NCBI GenBank assembly: GCA_905197485.1
Contig: CAJJYZ010000006.1
Span: forward strand, 1 to 64,000
Direction: 5' to 3'
From: an uncultured Lachnospiraceae bacterium
GTDB lineage: Bacteria > Bacillota > Clostridia > Lachnospirales > Lachnospiraceae
DNA: 64,000 nucleotides
Shown: positions 8,781 through 17,394 of the stretch, piece after piece
Layout: the number at the start of each line of letters is the position of its first letter
Position numbering within the stretch: the first letter of the stretch is position 1
Notes under the pieces: model-generated
What the model was told of the DNA's origin: nothing
Database searches by the model: none
What the model saw: only the letters and a program-made list of their open reading frames with translations
Made by a program: the position numbers and the translations under genes

Positions 8781-9173
8781 AAAAAACCTTCTCATCTCTA
8801 ATCAAGAGACGAAAAGGCTTATATTTTCGCGGTACCACTCTTATTCATTCCGCATTCTGCGAAATGCACTCATTGCTTCTATAACGGGAAGTCCCGCTTC
8901 TGCCTATGTTACTTGACGAGGTGCTTTCGAGTCTAGTAACAAGGCACAACTCATCGGCTTGGCGAGGTTCTTTCGAACCTAGCGATGTAGTTGTTTCCAT
9001 CCCTATTACTTGACGAGGTAGTTTCCTCGCAAATATGCTTCAACAAAAGAACTCCGAGGCGAGTTGGGAGTTTACGCTGCTGCCTTCCACCACCCGGCAG
9101 CTCTCTGTAAACGATAGGCTCTTACTACTCCTCATCTATGTCGTTGATTTATTTAATTGATAAAAATTAATTC
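8781..9173 (-). promoter_or_regulatory. T-box leader controlling leuS
   Basis: The conserved T-box sequence GAGTGGTACCGCG lies at 8828-8840. Just downstream, the arms AAGCCTTTTCGTCTCT and AGAGATGAGAAGG form a terminator stem ending in TTTTTT (8781-8820). Upstream, around 9050-9135, are the stem I elements (GAGTAGTAAGAG, GAGAGCTGCCGGGTGGTG). Uncharged tRNA pairing with this RNA would stabilise the antiterminator and allow leuS transcription. The segment between stem I and the antiterminator carries three related hairpin repeats, making the leader longer than usual. The Leu specifier codon (possibly CUC) was not modelled. Confidence 0.9.
8906..9040 (-). repeat. Three related hairpin repeats inside the T-box leader
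   Basis: Three imperfect copies share the plus-strand core (A)CTTGRCGAGGTNNTTTC followed by CGAR: near 8911-8935, 8958-8982 and 9009-9030. On the transcript each can fold as a short stem closed by a GAAA-like loop, and the first is enclosed by GTTACT/AGTAAC arms. Such a triplicated module is not part of the standard T-box architecture. Confidence 0.55.
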
Positions 9174-9179
9174 TATAAT

Positions 9180-9207
9180 AGAATACCATATTTAAAGGAT
9201 TTGTCAA
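9180..9207 (-). promoter_or_regulatory. Promoter of leuS
   Basis: TTGACA (9207-9202), a 16-nt spacer and TATTCT (9185-9180) on the minus strand, placing the transcript start just before the T-box leader. The -35 lies only 11-16 bases beyond the stop codon of the acetyltransferase gene. Confidence 0.75.
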
Positions 9208-9217
9208 GGCGCAGTAT

Positions 9218-9760
9218 TTACAGTTTCTTCATCATCCAATAGGTATCCGCATACGTTCCGTCTCTATATTTTGTGCTGTCCGGAAATGTACCATATATTT
9301 GAAATCCCATGCCCTTGTAGAGCCGGATGGCACGTTCATTCCTCGCAATAACATGCAATTCCATCTGCTCAAATCCATGTTCTTTTGCAATCTCACATAA
9401 CCGTCTTATGAGAATTTTCCCGATTCCCATGCCCGTATACTTCTGAAAAAGTGCAATGCCTAACGTTGCCCGATGCCGTTCTCTTTTCAAATCATTCCCC
9501 GAAAAGCTGCAGTTTCCAATAAATTTTCCATCCAGAAAAGCAAGTAACATCACACTATTTTTTGACACGTTTGTCCTGCGGATAAATTCTTTTTCCTCTT
9601 CTAAAGTAAGAAGAACCTCTTCCGGCTCTTTCGAAAGATACGGTGTCTCACCACACGTTGTTTTTAAATAATCAATCAGCAGCGCGGCATCTTCCTGTGC
9701 CGGACAACGTAATAGCAATTCTTTCCCGTCTAAATCATATCGTTCCCGCCCAACCAGCAT
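9218..9760 (-). CDS. GNAT-family N-acetyltransferase
   Basis: 180 residues with the GNAT fold. The acetyl-CoA binding motif A is seen as LGIALFQKYTGMGIGKILIRR near residues 103-123, preceded by the beta4 strand GNCSFSG and followed by HVIARNERAIRLYKGMGF, the usual motif B ending. The N-terminal LLLRCPAQEDAALLIDYL matches the first helix. The substrate cannot be told; ribosomal-protein or small-amine acetylation are family options. The ATG at 9760 has AAGGAGGAG upstream. It lies 13 nt after the next acetyltransferase gene, so the two are probably co-transcribed. Confidence 0.85.
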   Translation of the reverse strand: MLVGRERYDLDGKELLLRCPAQEDAALLIDYLKTTCGETPYLSKEPEEVLLTLEEEKEFIRRTNVSKNSVMLLAFLDGKFIGNCSFSGNDLKRERHRATLGIALFQKYTGMGIGKILIRRLCEIAKEHGFEQMELHVIARNERAIRLYKGMGFQIYGTFPDSTKYRDGTYADTYWMMKKL

Positions 9761-9773
9761 CGAAAACTCCTCC

Positions 9774-10241
9774 TTAGTTCTTCTTCATCACATAATTTGT
9801 CAAATAAATTCCGCCACGTTCTACCTGTTGTTCCTTTACAACCCGATATCCGCGTTTTTCAAAAAAAGGCCTTGCGGTAATCGAAGCATGTGTCACAAAC
9901 GGACGCTCTCTTTTCTTTTCCAATGCGTCACAAATTCTGGTTGCAACGCCTTGTCCTTGATATGCTTTATGGACATATAGCCGGTCCAGATATCCGGTTT
10001 CATCCATATCGCCAAACCCTATCAGCTCTTCCCCTTTTACCGCTACAACTGTATCATGTTCCAGAAAAGACCGGTTCCATTTTCCCAAATCTACGGTTCC
10101 TGTCGCCCAGACACTTAACTGTTCTTCCGTATAATCTTTTGCATTGACCGTATGGACAGTCTCATAAAAAAGCTGCGACATCTTCTCACAATCTTCCGGC
10201 TGATAACTTCGCAAGTAAATAGAATTTTGTCGCTTTATCAT
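9774..10241 (-). CDS. GNAT-family N-acetyltransferase
   Basis: About 155 residues. The acetyl-CoA loop appears as LDRLYVHKAYQGQGVATRICDAL (Q/R-x-x-G-x-G/A pattern) around residues 85-107, followed by the HASITARPFFEKRGYRVVK motif seen in the PhnO/YafP-like GNATs. N-terminal YLRSYQPEDCEKMSQLFY is typical. The start is taken as the ATG at 10241, which overlaps the stop of the radical SAM gene as ATGA; GGGAGG is about 12 nt away. The overlap implies translational coupling. The substrate is unknown. Confidence 0.85.
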   Translation of the reverse strand: MIKRQNSIYLRSYQPEDCEKMSQLFYETVHTVNAKDYTEEQLSVWATGTVDLGKWNRSFLEHDTVVAVKGEELIGFGDMDETGYLDRLYVHKAYQGQGVATRICDALEKKRERPFVTHASITARPFFEKRGYRVVKEQQVERGGIYLTNYVMKKN

Positions 10242-11179
10242 TTTGTTTCTTTTACCTCCCATACGTCTGTATCGTTATCACACCGCTGCAAATTTGGGCA
10301 TTCTCCATACACTAAACTATAGATTGGCGGTTGCTTCTCATATTTTTTTATCGCCTCGCCCAGTTTTTTCAGCATCTTTTCTCCATCTTTTGGAAGTTTT
10401 CCACGCACGCGGAACTCGACAAAATCATGAAATCCATCGTATACTATCGGAATTTCATTTTCTGTAAGCAATCGAACCAATTCGTATTCTTCTTTCATGC
10501 ACTCCACTTCATCTGCCTGGATAAAATTTCCCACTTCCACCTCCCGGTAAAGAGGTACTTCCTTATGTAAAAACATGGAAAAATTCACTACATGTGCAGG
10601 ACGGGTCTTTCGGAAAAATTCAGACAGCGCCCGGGCATTTTCCATCCCCCGGCCTTTTCCGGCAACCCCTGTCATGATATGCGCATCGTAAATCAATCTT
10701 GCTCTCTGAAGTCGTTGAACCGCCTCATATGCCTGTGTGAGATTGTGGTCCTTATTCATAAAAGTAAGCACATCATCCAGTCCGCTTTCAATTCCAAGAT
10801 ACAAATGCCGCACTTTGTGTTCCGAAAGCATCTGAAGTTCCTCTTCCGTCTTTCTCAAAATTCCTGTCACTGTCGCATCCATATTTATCATTTCCACTTC
10901 CGGGAAATAAGCTTCTATCATTTCAAGAATCTTCATCAAGTGTCCCATCGGTAGGTCAAACGCATTTCCGTCACCCAGAAAAATTTTCTTCGGTTTTCCA
11001 TGACAGCTTTTCACACGCTTTAACTCCGCTTCCACCTGTTCAAGAGGAAGCACCCTGTATTTCAAGTGCCGAAACAGATTGCAGAATTTGCATGCATTGT
11101 AAGAACATCCCACCATCACCGGCAGCATGAACGCCGACCGCTCCATTGGAGCCCGGCAAATCTGACCTTCATAATTCAT
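10238..11179 (-). CDS. Radical SAM protein
   Basis: About 313 residues. The iron-sulphur motif is GCSYNACKFC near residues 25-34, i.e. C-x4-C-x2-C rather than the textbook C-x3-C-x2-C. Downstream are the usual TIM-barrel features: IFLGDGNAFDLP (GGD-like), MINMDATVTGIL, HLYLGIESGLDDVL (GIES, SAM ribose contact) and DAHIMTGVAGKGRG. It belongs to the broad COG1032/Elp3-like class; the substrate is unknown. The ATG at 11179 has GGAG 9 nt upstream. Only 27 nt separate it from the anti-sigma gene, so it may be read from the sigma operon. Confidence 0.85.
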   Translation of the reverse strand: MNYEGQICRAPMERSAFMLPVMVGCSYNACKFCNLFRHLKYRVLPLEQVEAELKRVKSCHGKPKKIFLGDGNAFDLPMGHLMKILEMIEAYFPEVEMINMDATVTGILRKTEEELQMLSEHKVRHLYLGIESGLDDVLTFMNKDHNLTQAYEAVQRLQRARLIYDAHIMTGVAGKGRGMENARALSEFFRKTRPAHVVNFSMFLHKEVPLYREVEVGNFIQADEVECMKEEYELVRLLTENEIPIVYDGFHDFVEFRVRGKLPKDGEKMLKKLGEAIKKYEKQPPIYSLVYGECPNLQRCDNDTDVWEVKETK

Positions 11180-11206
11180 ACATACCATCTCCGTTCTTTT
11201 AAAAAA

Positions 11207-12214
11207 TTATGAACTCCATATACTTGATTTTACATCATATACGGATACGGATTCAATACTTGTCTTTTGCAAATATGAGATAATTTCATCCCTTTTCCCT
11301 GAAACGTAGTATCCTTTCGTCTGCAATTTCGTCAATGTTTTCGCATCTTCATAACACTCCTTCATCTGCTCTTTTCCTCCTGAAAAAATCGTTGTATGAT
11401 ATGGAAGCTGTAACGGCTCCCATATTTCGGAATGCTCCACAAGATTCTTTAGCTGCTTTACATAGATATCTAATAGTTCTTCCGCCGTCACAGTTTCCCT
11501 GTCGTCAGAATTTTCGATAATCTGATTCCTCTCCAGACTCAATCCTCCTTGAAATTCCGGCTGATTCGGATGATATACCTCAATCCAATCCAACCGAACA
11601 TCTTCTTTCAGAAGTTCTTCAACATCCCTGACTTCCTTATCCCAGATTTCAAGACTGACTTCTGCCGATTCCGGAAGCTCCCAAAGTTCTGTAAGCAATT
11701 GGTTCACATCGCTTTCCGTACTCTGATAGGTGAATTTCCCCAAATCAGTCACTAGCAGCCTTTCCGTATCTCTCCAGTTTTCATATTTTCCTCTAGAAAT
11801 ATCTACCCATACATTTTCTAAACCGAAAATATGTCTCTCCAGATGATGGTTCACCTCTAAGGCAAGTTCATATCTGGCAAATCCTTTTTTCTTCACATCT
11901 ACGGAACTCACTTCGATATACGGGCTTATTGTTTCATAATAATCCCGCAATACCGGAAGTAATGTTTCTTCTTTCTGCAGTTTTTCCGGATTCAAATACG
12001 CCGCATTCATCGCCGGACTTATGAGTAAAAATAGAGCCGCGACAATCAGCACAATCAAAAGGACTGTCCCTACCGTAATTTTTCGAATTTTCTTTTTGAT
12101 ATACTTGTCTACCTTTTTTTCAAAATCATCCTGCTCCGGCACATCTTCCATCAATAGCGCAAGCTCCCTGTCCAGTTCTTCTTCCTGCATTCCCTTTCCT
12201 TTTCTATCTTCCAT
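11207..12214 (-). CDS. Membrane anti-sigma factor (Sigma_reg_N/C type)
   Basis: About 335 residues. The first 45 are cytoplasmic and acidic (EELDRELALLMEDVPEQDDF), as in regulators that hold an ECF sigma factor. One membrane helix follows (about residues 48-70: VGTVLLIVLIVAALFLLIS), then a ~260-residue outer domain resembling the Sigma_reg_C family (PF13791). Its ATG shares one base with the sigma stop (TGATG), with GGAGG 7 nt before; this coupling supports stoichiometric production. Release of sigma would follow a change at the cell surface; the signal is unknown. Confidence 0.85.
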   Translation of the reverse strand: MEDRKGKGMQEEELDRELALLMEDVPEQDDFEKKVDKYIKKKIRKITVGTVLLIVLIVAALFLLISPAMNAAYLNPEKLQKEETLLPVLRDYYETISPYIEVSSVDVKKKGFARYELALEVNHHLERHIFGLENVWVDISRGKYENWRDTERLLVTDLGKFTYQSTESDVNQLLTELWELPESAEVSLEIWDKEVRDVEELLKEDVRLDWIEVYHPNQPEFQGGLSLERNQIIENSDDRETVTAEELLDIYVKQLKNLVEHSEIWEPLQLPYHTTIFSGGKEQMKECYEDAKTLTKLQTKGYYVSGKRDEIISYLQKTSIESVSVYDVKSSIWSS

Positions 12215-12708
12215 CACGATTCCTCCTTCATCATCTCTATCAGCTTCTGCTTTGCCCTCGAACGAATTTTCCTGACATTTTCCCTCGTAATCCCATGTGC
12301 TTTCGCAATCTGTTCATCGTCCATATGAAAGTAAATACTTTCAATTAGAATCTCCTTTGATTTTAAAGGCAACCTCTGAATCGCAAGAAATAGCTGTTTC
12401 CGCTCCTCTTCCTGAATCAGTTTCTCCGGAATCCCCTCCTCACCGCTTGCCTCATTCAGAATCGGATTCTCATCACCTGTCAGAATTTCCCGCTTTCGCT
12501 TCCGCAACATACTGATAAATTCATGTTTTAAAACTGTCGTAAGCCAACATTTCAAACTTCCGGTTCCTTCATAAGAAAGGAAAGCTTTTACAAAAGTCTC
12601 CTGCAGAAGGTCCTCCGCGTCCTGAACGTTCTTGGTAAGAGAAAGGGCATATAGAAACATTGGTTTGTAATAGAATTCGTATATTTGCTTCCACTTGTCC
12701 TGTTCCAT
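12214..12708 (-). CDS. ECF-type RNA polymerase sigma factor
   Basis: 164 residues. Region 2 is seen in FYYKPMFLYALSLTKNVQDA then EDLLQETFVKAFLSY (residues 10-45), with GTGSLKCWLTTVLKHEFISM continuing it; region 4 (about residues 105-155) has LPLKSKEILIESIYFHMDDE and the helix-turn-helix QIAKAHGITRENVRKIRSRA. The short linker and lack of regions 1 and 3 mark it as an ECF factor. The ATG at 12708 has GGAGG 7 nt upstream. It is paired with the anti-sigma gene; the target promoter motif was not identified. Confidence 0.92.
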   Translation of the reverse strand: MEQDKWKQIYEFYYKPMFLYALSLTKNVQDAEDLLQETFVKAFLSYEGTGSLKCWLTTVLKHEFISMLRKRKREILTGDENPILNEASGEEGIPEKLIQEEERKQLFLAIQRLPLKSKEILIESIYFHMDDEQIAKAHGITRENVRKIRSRAKQKLIEMMKEES

Positions 12709-12770
12709 ATGCACCCCTCCTCTTTTGCTTCTTTACTAATAAAACGCTTTTGGCAGGAATCTGTGACATT

Positions 12771-12805
12771 GGGGACGTAGTATTTTTTGATTTTACTACG
12801 TCCCC
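12771..12805. repeat. REP-like palindrome, copy 1
   Basis: GGGGACGTAGTA and TACTACGTCCCC arms around a short AT-rich loop. The same palindrome recurs at 12944-12979, with partial GGGAC/GTCCC units in between. It resembles REP/BIME-type repetitive extragenic palindromes. Confidence 0.7.
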
Positions 12806-12943
12806 AATTAAAAAACACCCTGTCCCTTTTTGACTTTTGCCCTGTCCCTAATCGTTTTTACTAAAACTTTCATTACCATTTTGGTATGTTTTTATTGTAA
12901 GGGACACCCCTTACATCATTTGGGGACACACTTGTCTTTCATT

Positions 12944-12979
12944 AGGGACGTAACTCTTTGGCAATTTACTACGTCCCCT
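12944..12979. repeat. REP-like palindrome, copy 2
   Basis: AGGGACGTA and TACTACGTCCCT arms, matching copy 1 but with a different loop. It overlaps the last bases of the FtsX permease gene's 3' end, where it could also stop transcription or stabilise mRNA. Between the copies lie CCTGTCCC (twice), AGGGACACCCC and GGGGACACA, which look like broken units. Confidence 0.7.
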
Positions 12980-15545
12980 ATATATTTTCAGTTCGTATCG
13001 TTTCAATAATATTCTGTTTTTTTGTTTTTCTTACCGCGTATCCCATCATAAGGAAAATAATTAGGAACACAAATACTGTCGCAATCCCCATCTCCTGCCA
13101 TGGCAGTTCATAAGGAACTACGAGGATTCCTACGAAGAGTCTGTGGAAAAGATACGACAGCAGAACTCCCACCGGAAGTCCAAGCGTCAGGGCTTTGACA
13201 CCATACAGAACGCTTTCGTAACGAATCATCCTGCGGAATTCTTTTTCTGTCATTCCTACAGATTTCAGAATCGCAAATTCCCGGCTTCTCAGCATCATAT
13301 TCGTCGTGATTGTGTTAAACACATTCGTAATGCCAATGACTGATATAACCGCGATGAATCCATACACAAAGATAGAAATAATCAGAACCAGCCCTTTGCT
13401 TTCTCTTGCAGCCGCCTCAAAATCCTGGATATTCCATTTGATATCTTCGTCAATCTTTTCAATCTCCTCCGTCAACTTTTCGGTGTCTTCCGCATCTATC
13501 CGCATTCCGTCATAAGCATATTTGTACTGGTTCATCATTTTATCGGAAAGAATGACGCGGATAGCTCCATACTGCATATTTTCAGCTACTCCGAACGGCA
13601 TTTCTTCCACTCGTTTTACAATCTCGATTCCTTCCGGCTCTGTTTCCTGCCAGTTCTCATCTCTTGCCTCTTGAAAACGAAGCGTATCTCCTTCTTTCAA
13701 TTTTAAATAGTGATATTGTTCCCTTACCGGATTACCTTTTTCATCTACCGATTCATACAAAGCCGTATCCATGACTATCGCTTTATTCTCTGCTTCTTCA
13801 TAAGACAACCCGATTTCTTTCAGATATTCCCGATACTGTTCATCCGGAACCGAATAGAAATTGACGTTAATCATCTCCGCAATTTGTTCTTCGTCTACCT
13901 CCGGGTTTACCGTCTTCTCGATTTCCATCGTCCGCTCTGAAAAAGCATCCGGTTCTATAAATCCTATCGTACTTTTCAAAATGGTGGATTGTTTGATTCC
14001 ACCCAGTTTCTGTACCTTCCGATATGCCTCGTATTTTAATTCGTCCAGCCTCCGGTAGTCTTCCTCTGTCCATTCTCCGGCCGACAATTCTTCCGACTGA
14101 ATCTCTTCCACATAGACCATCAGGTTATAATTCATTTCTTCTACCCGCAAGTCCTGAAGCAAAAATGCGTACTTCATCATAGAACTGATAGACACAAACA
14201 GCACAACGCTTAGAAAAATGGAAAATACGGTCGTTCGATATTTCTTCCGGCTTCTCTTCAGGTTCTTATCGGCAATTTCCCCTTCAATTCCGAGTATCTT
14301 CCGGATTACTTTTGGAGTACGGAGTTTCTTTCCGGATATCTTCACATCTTTCGTCTCCCGCATGGCGTCAATCGGCGTAATCTTCGCCGCTTTCCTTGCC
14401 GGAATAATGGCGGATAAGAAAATCGTAAGGGTAGCAATCAGCACCGCCGCAACGATTGCCAATATGGAAATGTGCAGCTGCAAGTTATACTCATTCCCAA
14501 GACCGATATCATTTAATATCCACATCACAACGGATAAGGCAATCCAGATTGCCACAATTCCACACAATACTCCGAGCGGAACTGCAACGATTCCTAGAAA
14601 AATCCCTTCAAACATCACGTTCTTACGTATTTGTTTCGAGGTTGCCCCGATGCTCGCCAGCATTCCATACTGGCGGATTCTCTCTGTGATAGAGATATCA
14701 AAGCTATTTTTAATCACGAATACAGAAGTAAGAATAATAATCAGAAGCACGACCGCCGCCAATTTATAAAGGCTCGACATCGTATGTTCCGACCTTGTGA
14801 CGCCCTGATAGGTCAGCAACGTATTGTTCGTGATAATCTGTTGCTCGTCATAGCCCCGCTCTTTTATCAATTCTTCCGAAAACGTATACGCATCCTTCGG
14901 CTGCTTCATCCGAATGAAAAGTTCACTTTCTTCCCCGACAACATCATGCATCAGCTTTGTGATGACCGTATACCCACTACTACCGTACTCTCCTGCTGAA
15001 AATTGAAAACTTGCCGGCATGCTGAATCCACAAATAGTATATGTCTGATTCACACCGTCCACACAGAGTTCCACTTCCTGCCCAAGACGATAGTCTATCC
15101 CGTAAATTCCAACCAGATTCATCGGAAATACCACTTCATGTTCGTTCTTCGGAAGTTCTCCCTCTGTCAAAAATTGTCCGGTATTATGAAGACTTTCTTC
15201 ATCCAACGCTTTCAAGCGAATTATCGGCTTTTCGCCCTCCTCTTCCACTGAATCCTCTATCTCCGGCACCGTAATATCTCCAACTTTTTGTCCCATCGTA
15301 ACTTTTTCTATCTTTTCATTTTTTAGAAAATATTTCTGTTCCTCCTTCGGCACATCCGCAATCATCAAATGATAATTTCCTGCCCGTTTCTTAGCATACT
15401 CGACCATAGAGCCTTGCATACTGGAAATAAACGTCGTAATCGCCGTAACAAGGGCAACGGAAAGCATAATTCCTAAAATAGTCACCAGCGTCCATTTTTT
15501 ATTCTGCTTCAAATTCTTGATTGTGAGTTCATTTAAAATATTCAT
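12978..15545 (-). CDS. ABC transporter permease, FtsX/MacB type
   Basis: 855 residues with two FtsX domains, each with three or four membrane spans (roughly residues 15-40 plus 265-390, and 440-465 plus 735-850), and large extracytoplasmic segments after the first and fifth helices. ISITERIRQYGMLASIGATS and LRSREFAILKSVGMTEKEF are the classic coupling stretches of this family. It would act with the ATPase encoded 3 nt upstream, in export or mechanotransmission of peptides, antibiotics or lipoproteins rather than import. GAGG lies 6 nt before the ATG. The gene order regulator-kinase-ATPase-permease suggests an envelope-stress or antimicrobial-peptide response. Confidence 0.88.
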   Translation of the reverse strand: MNILNELTIKNLKQNKKWTLVTILGIMLSVALVTAITTFISSMQGSMVEYAKKRAGNYHLMIADVPKEEQKYFLKNEKIEKVTMGQKVGDITVPEIEDSVEEEGEKPIIRLKALDEESLHNTGQFLTEGELPKNEHEVVFPMNLVGIYGIDYRLGQEVELCVDGVNQTYTICGFSMPASFQFSAGEYGSSGYTVITKLMHDVVGEESELFIRMKQPKDAYTFSEELIKERGYDEQQIITNNTLLTYQGVTRSEHTMSSLYKLAAVVLLIIILTSVFVIKNSFDISITERIRQYGMLASIGATSKQIRKNVMFEGIFLGIVAVPLGVLCGIVAIWIALSVVMWILNDIGLGNEYNLQLHISILAIVAAVLIATLTIFLSAIIPARKAAKITPIDAMRETKDVKISGKKLRTPKVIRKILGIEGEIADKNLKRSRKKYRTTVFSIFLSVVLFVSISSMMKYAFLLQDLRVEEMNYNLMVYVEEIQSEELSAGEWTEEDYRRLDELKYEAYRKVQKLGGIKQSTILKSTIGFIEPDAFSERTMEIEKTVNPEVDEEQIAEMINVNFYSVPDEQYREYLKEIGLSYEEAENKAIVMDTALYESVDEKGNPVREQYHYLKLKEGDTLRFQEARDENWQETEPEGIEIVKRVEEMPFGVAENMQYGAIRVILSDKMMNQYKYAYDGMRIDAEDTEKLTEEIEKIDEDIKWNIQDFEAAARESKGLVLIISIFVYGFIAVISVIGITNVFNTITTNMMLRSREFAILKSVGMTEKEFRRMIRYESVLYGVKALTLGLPVGVLLSYLFHRLFVGILVVPYELPWQEMGIATVFVFLIIFLMMGYAVRKTKKQNIIETIRTENI

Positions 15546-15548
15546 AAA

Positions 15549-16229
15549 CTACCTCACTTTCTCATCGGAAATGATTTTTCCGTCTTCAATCGTCAGAATC
15601 CGGTCTGCTTCCAACGCCACGTTTTCATCATGGGTAATCAGAATGACCGTCTGGTTATATTTTCGGTTGGACATTTTCAGCAAATCTATGATTTCCTTGG
15701 ATGCCCGGCTGTCCAGATTCCCGGTAGGCTCATCGGCAAGCACAATCGCCGGGTGTGTGATGCATGCCCTTCCAATCGATACACGCTGCTGCTGTCCTCC
15801 GGACAACTGATTCGGCAAGTGCTTCCTTCTGTTTTTCAATTCCAGAACGTCCAGCATTTCCTCTAATTTTTTCGGATTGACCTCCTTTCCGTCTAATCGA
15901 AGTGGAAGCGTAATGTTTTCCTCCACATTTAAAATCGGAATCAGATTATAAAACTGATAAATCAATCCCACCTGTCGTCTTCGAAAAATCGCCATCTTAT
16001 CCCGATTTAACTCGTAAATATCTGTGCCGTCTATCCACACTTTCCCACTCGTCGGTTCATCCACTCCGCCTATCAGATGTAATAGGGTGGATTTTCCACT
16101 TCCACTTGCCCCTATGATTGCGACAAACTCGCCCCGCTCTACCGTAAAATTGGCGTGGTCAAGGGCCACAACCTCCGTATCCTTTGTTCCATATTTTTTA
16201 CACAAATTTTCTACTCTTAAAATTTCCAT
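15549..16229 (-). CDS. ABC transporter ATP-binding protein (MacB/LolD type)
   Basis: 226 residues, the normal size of this ATPase class. Walker A is GASGSGKST near residue 40, the Q-loop follows at QVGLIYQFYNLIP, the signature is LSGGQQQR, Walker B is AIVLADEPTGNLDS and the H-loop is VILITHDENVA. The TGNLDS ending is typical of partners of FtsX-type permeases. Two ATGs are available (16232 and 16229); GGAGG is better placed for the second. It powers the permease encoded directly downstream. Confidence 0.93.
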   Translation of the reverse strand: MEILRVENLCKKYGTKDTEVVALDHANFTVERGEFVAIIGASGSGKSTLLHLIGGVDEPTSGKVWIDGTDIYELNRDKMAIFRRRQVGLIYQFYNLIPILNVEENITLPLRLDGKEVNPKKLEEMLDVLELKNRRKHLPNQLSGGQQQRVSIGRACITHPAIVLADEPTGNLDSRASKEIIDLLKMSNRKYNQTVILITHDENVALEADRILTIEDGKIISDEKVR

Positions 16230-16289
16230 CATATTCCTCCTTACTTTGATACACCCATTCTAAGTCACGAAAGTGACTTTCAAGTGACT

Positions 16290-17393
16290 CTACGGAAGAT
16301 TCTTGTAGAATTTTAGTGTAAACACCGTCCCGATATCTTTTTTACTTTTGACGCGGATTTCTCCATCCTGATGTACCATGATGCTTTTCGCAAATGCAAG
16401 TCCCAGTCCCAGACTGTCTTCTTTACTATGTTTTGCCTTATAAAACCGTTCAAAAATGTGAGGAATATCTTCTTTTTCAATTCCGTCTCCATCGTCTTCA
16501 ATCTGAAGCATGGTATAAAGAGCATTCTCCTCCCAGCGCAATATCACCTGTCTTCCTCCATGTTCCATTGCATTTTTGACGATATTCTGTATCGCTTCTT
16601 TCGTCCATCTCCTATCACATTGTAGCACAAGATTTTCTGCCCCTATCACGAGAATCTCTTTTCCATGCACTTCACAAAAGATGGAAAAATATTGTTGAAT
16701 TTCCTTAGATAGCTCCAATGCCTGCACCTCTTCCTTCTCCAGAACAAGCGTATGGGAATCCAGCTTTGCCATGTTGAGCACCGCCTTGACAAGCCACTCG
16801 ATTTTCATCAAGTCTTTCTGCATATTGTCAAGAAACTCTACTTTTTGTTCCTCCGAAAGTTCCATATAGAGAATCTCGTGAATCATATTCAGCGAAGTAA
16901 TCGGCGTTTTCAACTGATGGGAAATGTCCGCAATCATCTGCTCCATGTTTAGTTTCTGCTGCTGCAGCGCATGATTCTGTTCTTTCAGCATAATCGTAAT
17001 GTCATGCACCCTGTTTTTCAGAATACTAAACTCTCCTTCCTCGTTATCCTGAAGATTCAGCGTATCATTTCCCTCCAGTATCTCTTCACAATACCGTTCC
17101 AGCTCCGCAATCTTCCTATCCTGCTCCTTTTTATATCTCATACACAAGACCATCATTCCACCGCATACAAGACAGATTATCCCTGCCATTCCGATAATCT
17201 GCGGCAAGTAGAAAAAACTTTTCTCTTCCATCCCGTACTTTTTGAGTTCCTCCTCACCGGGAATCAACGCTTCCACCTTCTCGTACATCCATTGATTCTC
17301 TTTTGCTTCAATTGCAGCCGATAACAAGACGGAAAGTGATATGCCCAAAGCGACAATCCCTCCTATCCACCAATACCAGACCCTCTTCTTCAT
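16290..17393 (-). CDS. Sensor histidine kinase
   Basis: About 367 residues. Two membrane helices (about residues 6-26 and 64-86) enclose a short, ~40-residue outer loop; then comes a linker/coiled region and the kinase core. The H-box DISHQLKTPIT carries the phosphorylated histidine near residue 160; N-box NIVKNAMEH, G1 EDDGDGI, F-box FERFYK and G2 GLGLAF are all intact. The short loop suggests that the kinase senses within the membrane or through the partner transporter. The ATG at 17393 follows the regulator stop by one base, with GGAGG 5 nt before it, so the pair is translationally coupled. Confidence 0.92.
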   Translation of the reverse strand: MKKRVWYWWIGGIVALGISLSVLLSAAIEAKENQWMYEKVEALIPGEEELKKYGMEEKSFFYLPQIIGMAGIICLVCGGMMVLCMRYKKEQDRKIAELERYCEEILEGNDTLNLQDNEEGEFSILKNRVHDITIMLKEQNHALQQQKLNMEQMIADISHQLKTPITSLNMIHEILYMELSEEQKVEFLDNMQKDLMKIEWLVKAVLNMAKLDSHTLVLEKEEVQALELSKEIQQYFSIFCEVHGKEILVIGAENLVLQCDRRWTKEAIQNIVKNAMEHGGRQVILRWEENALYTMLQIEDDGDGIEKEDIPHIFERFYKAKHSKEDSLGLGLAFAKSIMVHQDGEIRVKSKKDIGTVFTLKFYKNLP

Positions 17394-17394
17394 C

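Noticed and set aside
8906..9040. CRISPR-like reading of the three repeats in the leuS leader
   Set aside because: The units are imperfect, hairpin-forming and lie inside an RNA leader with all T-box hallmarks; spacing is not regular.
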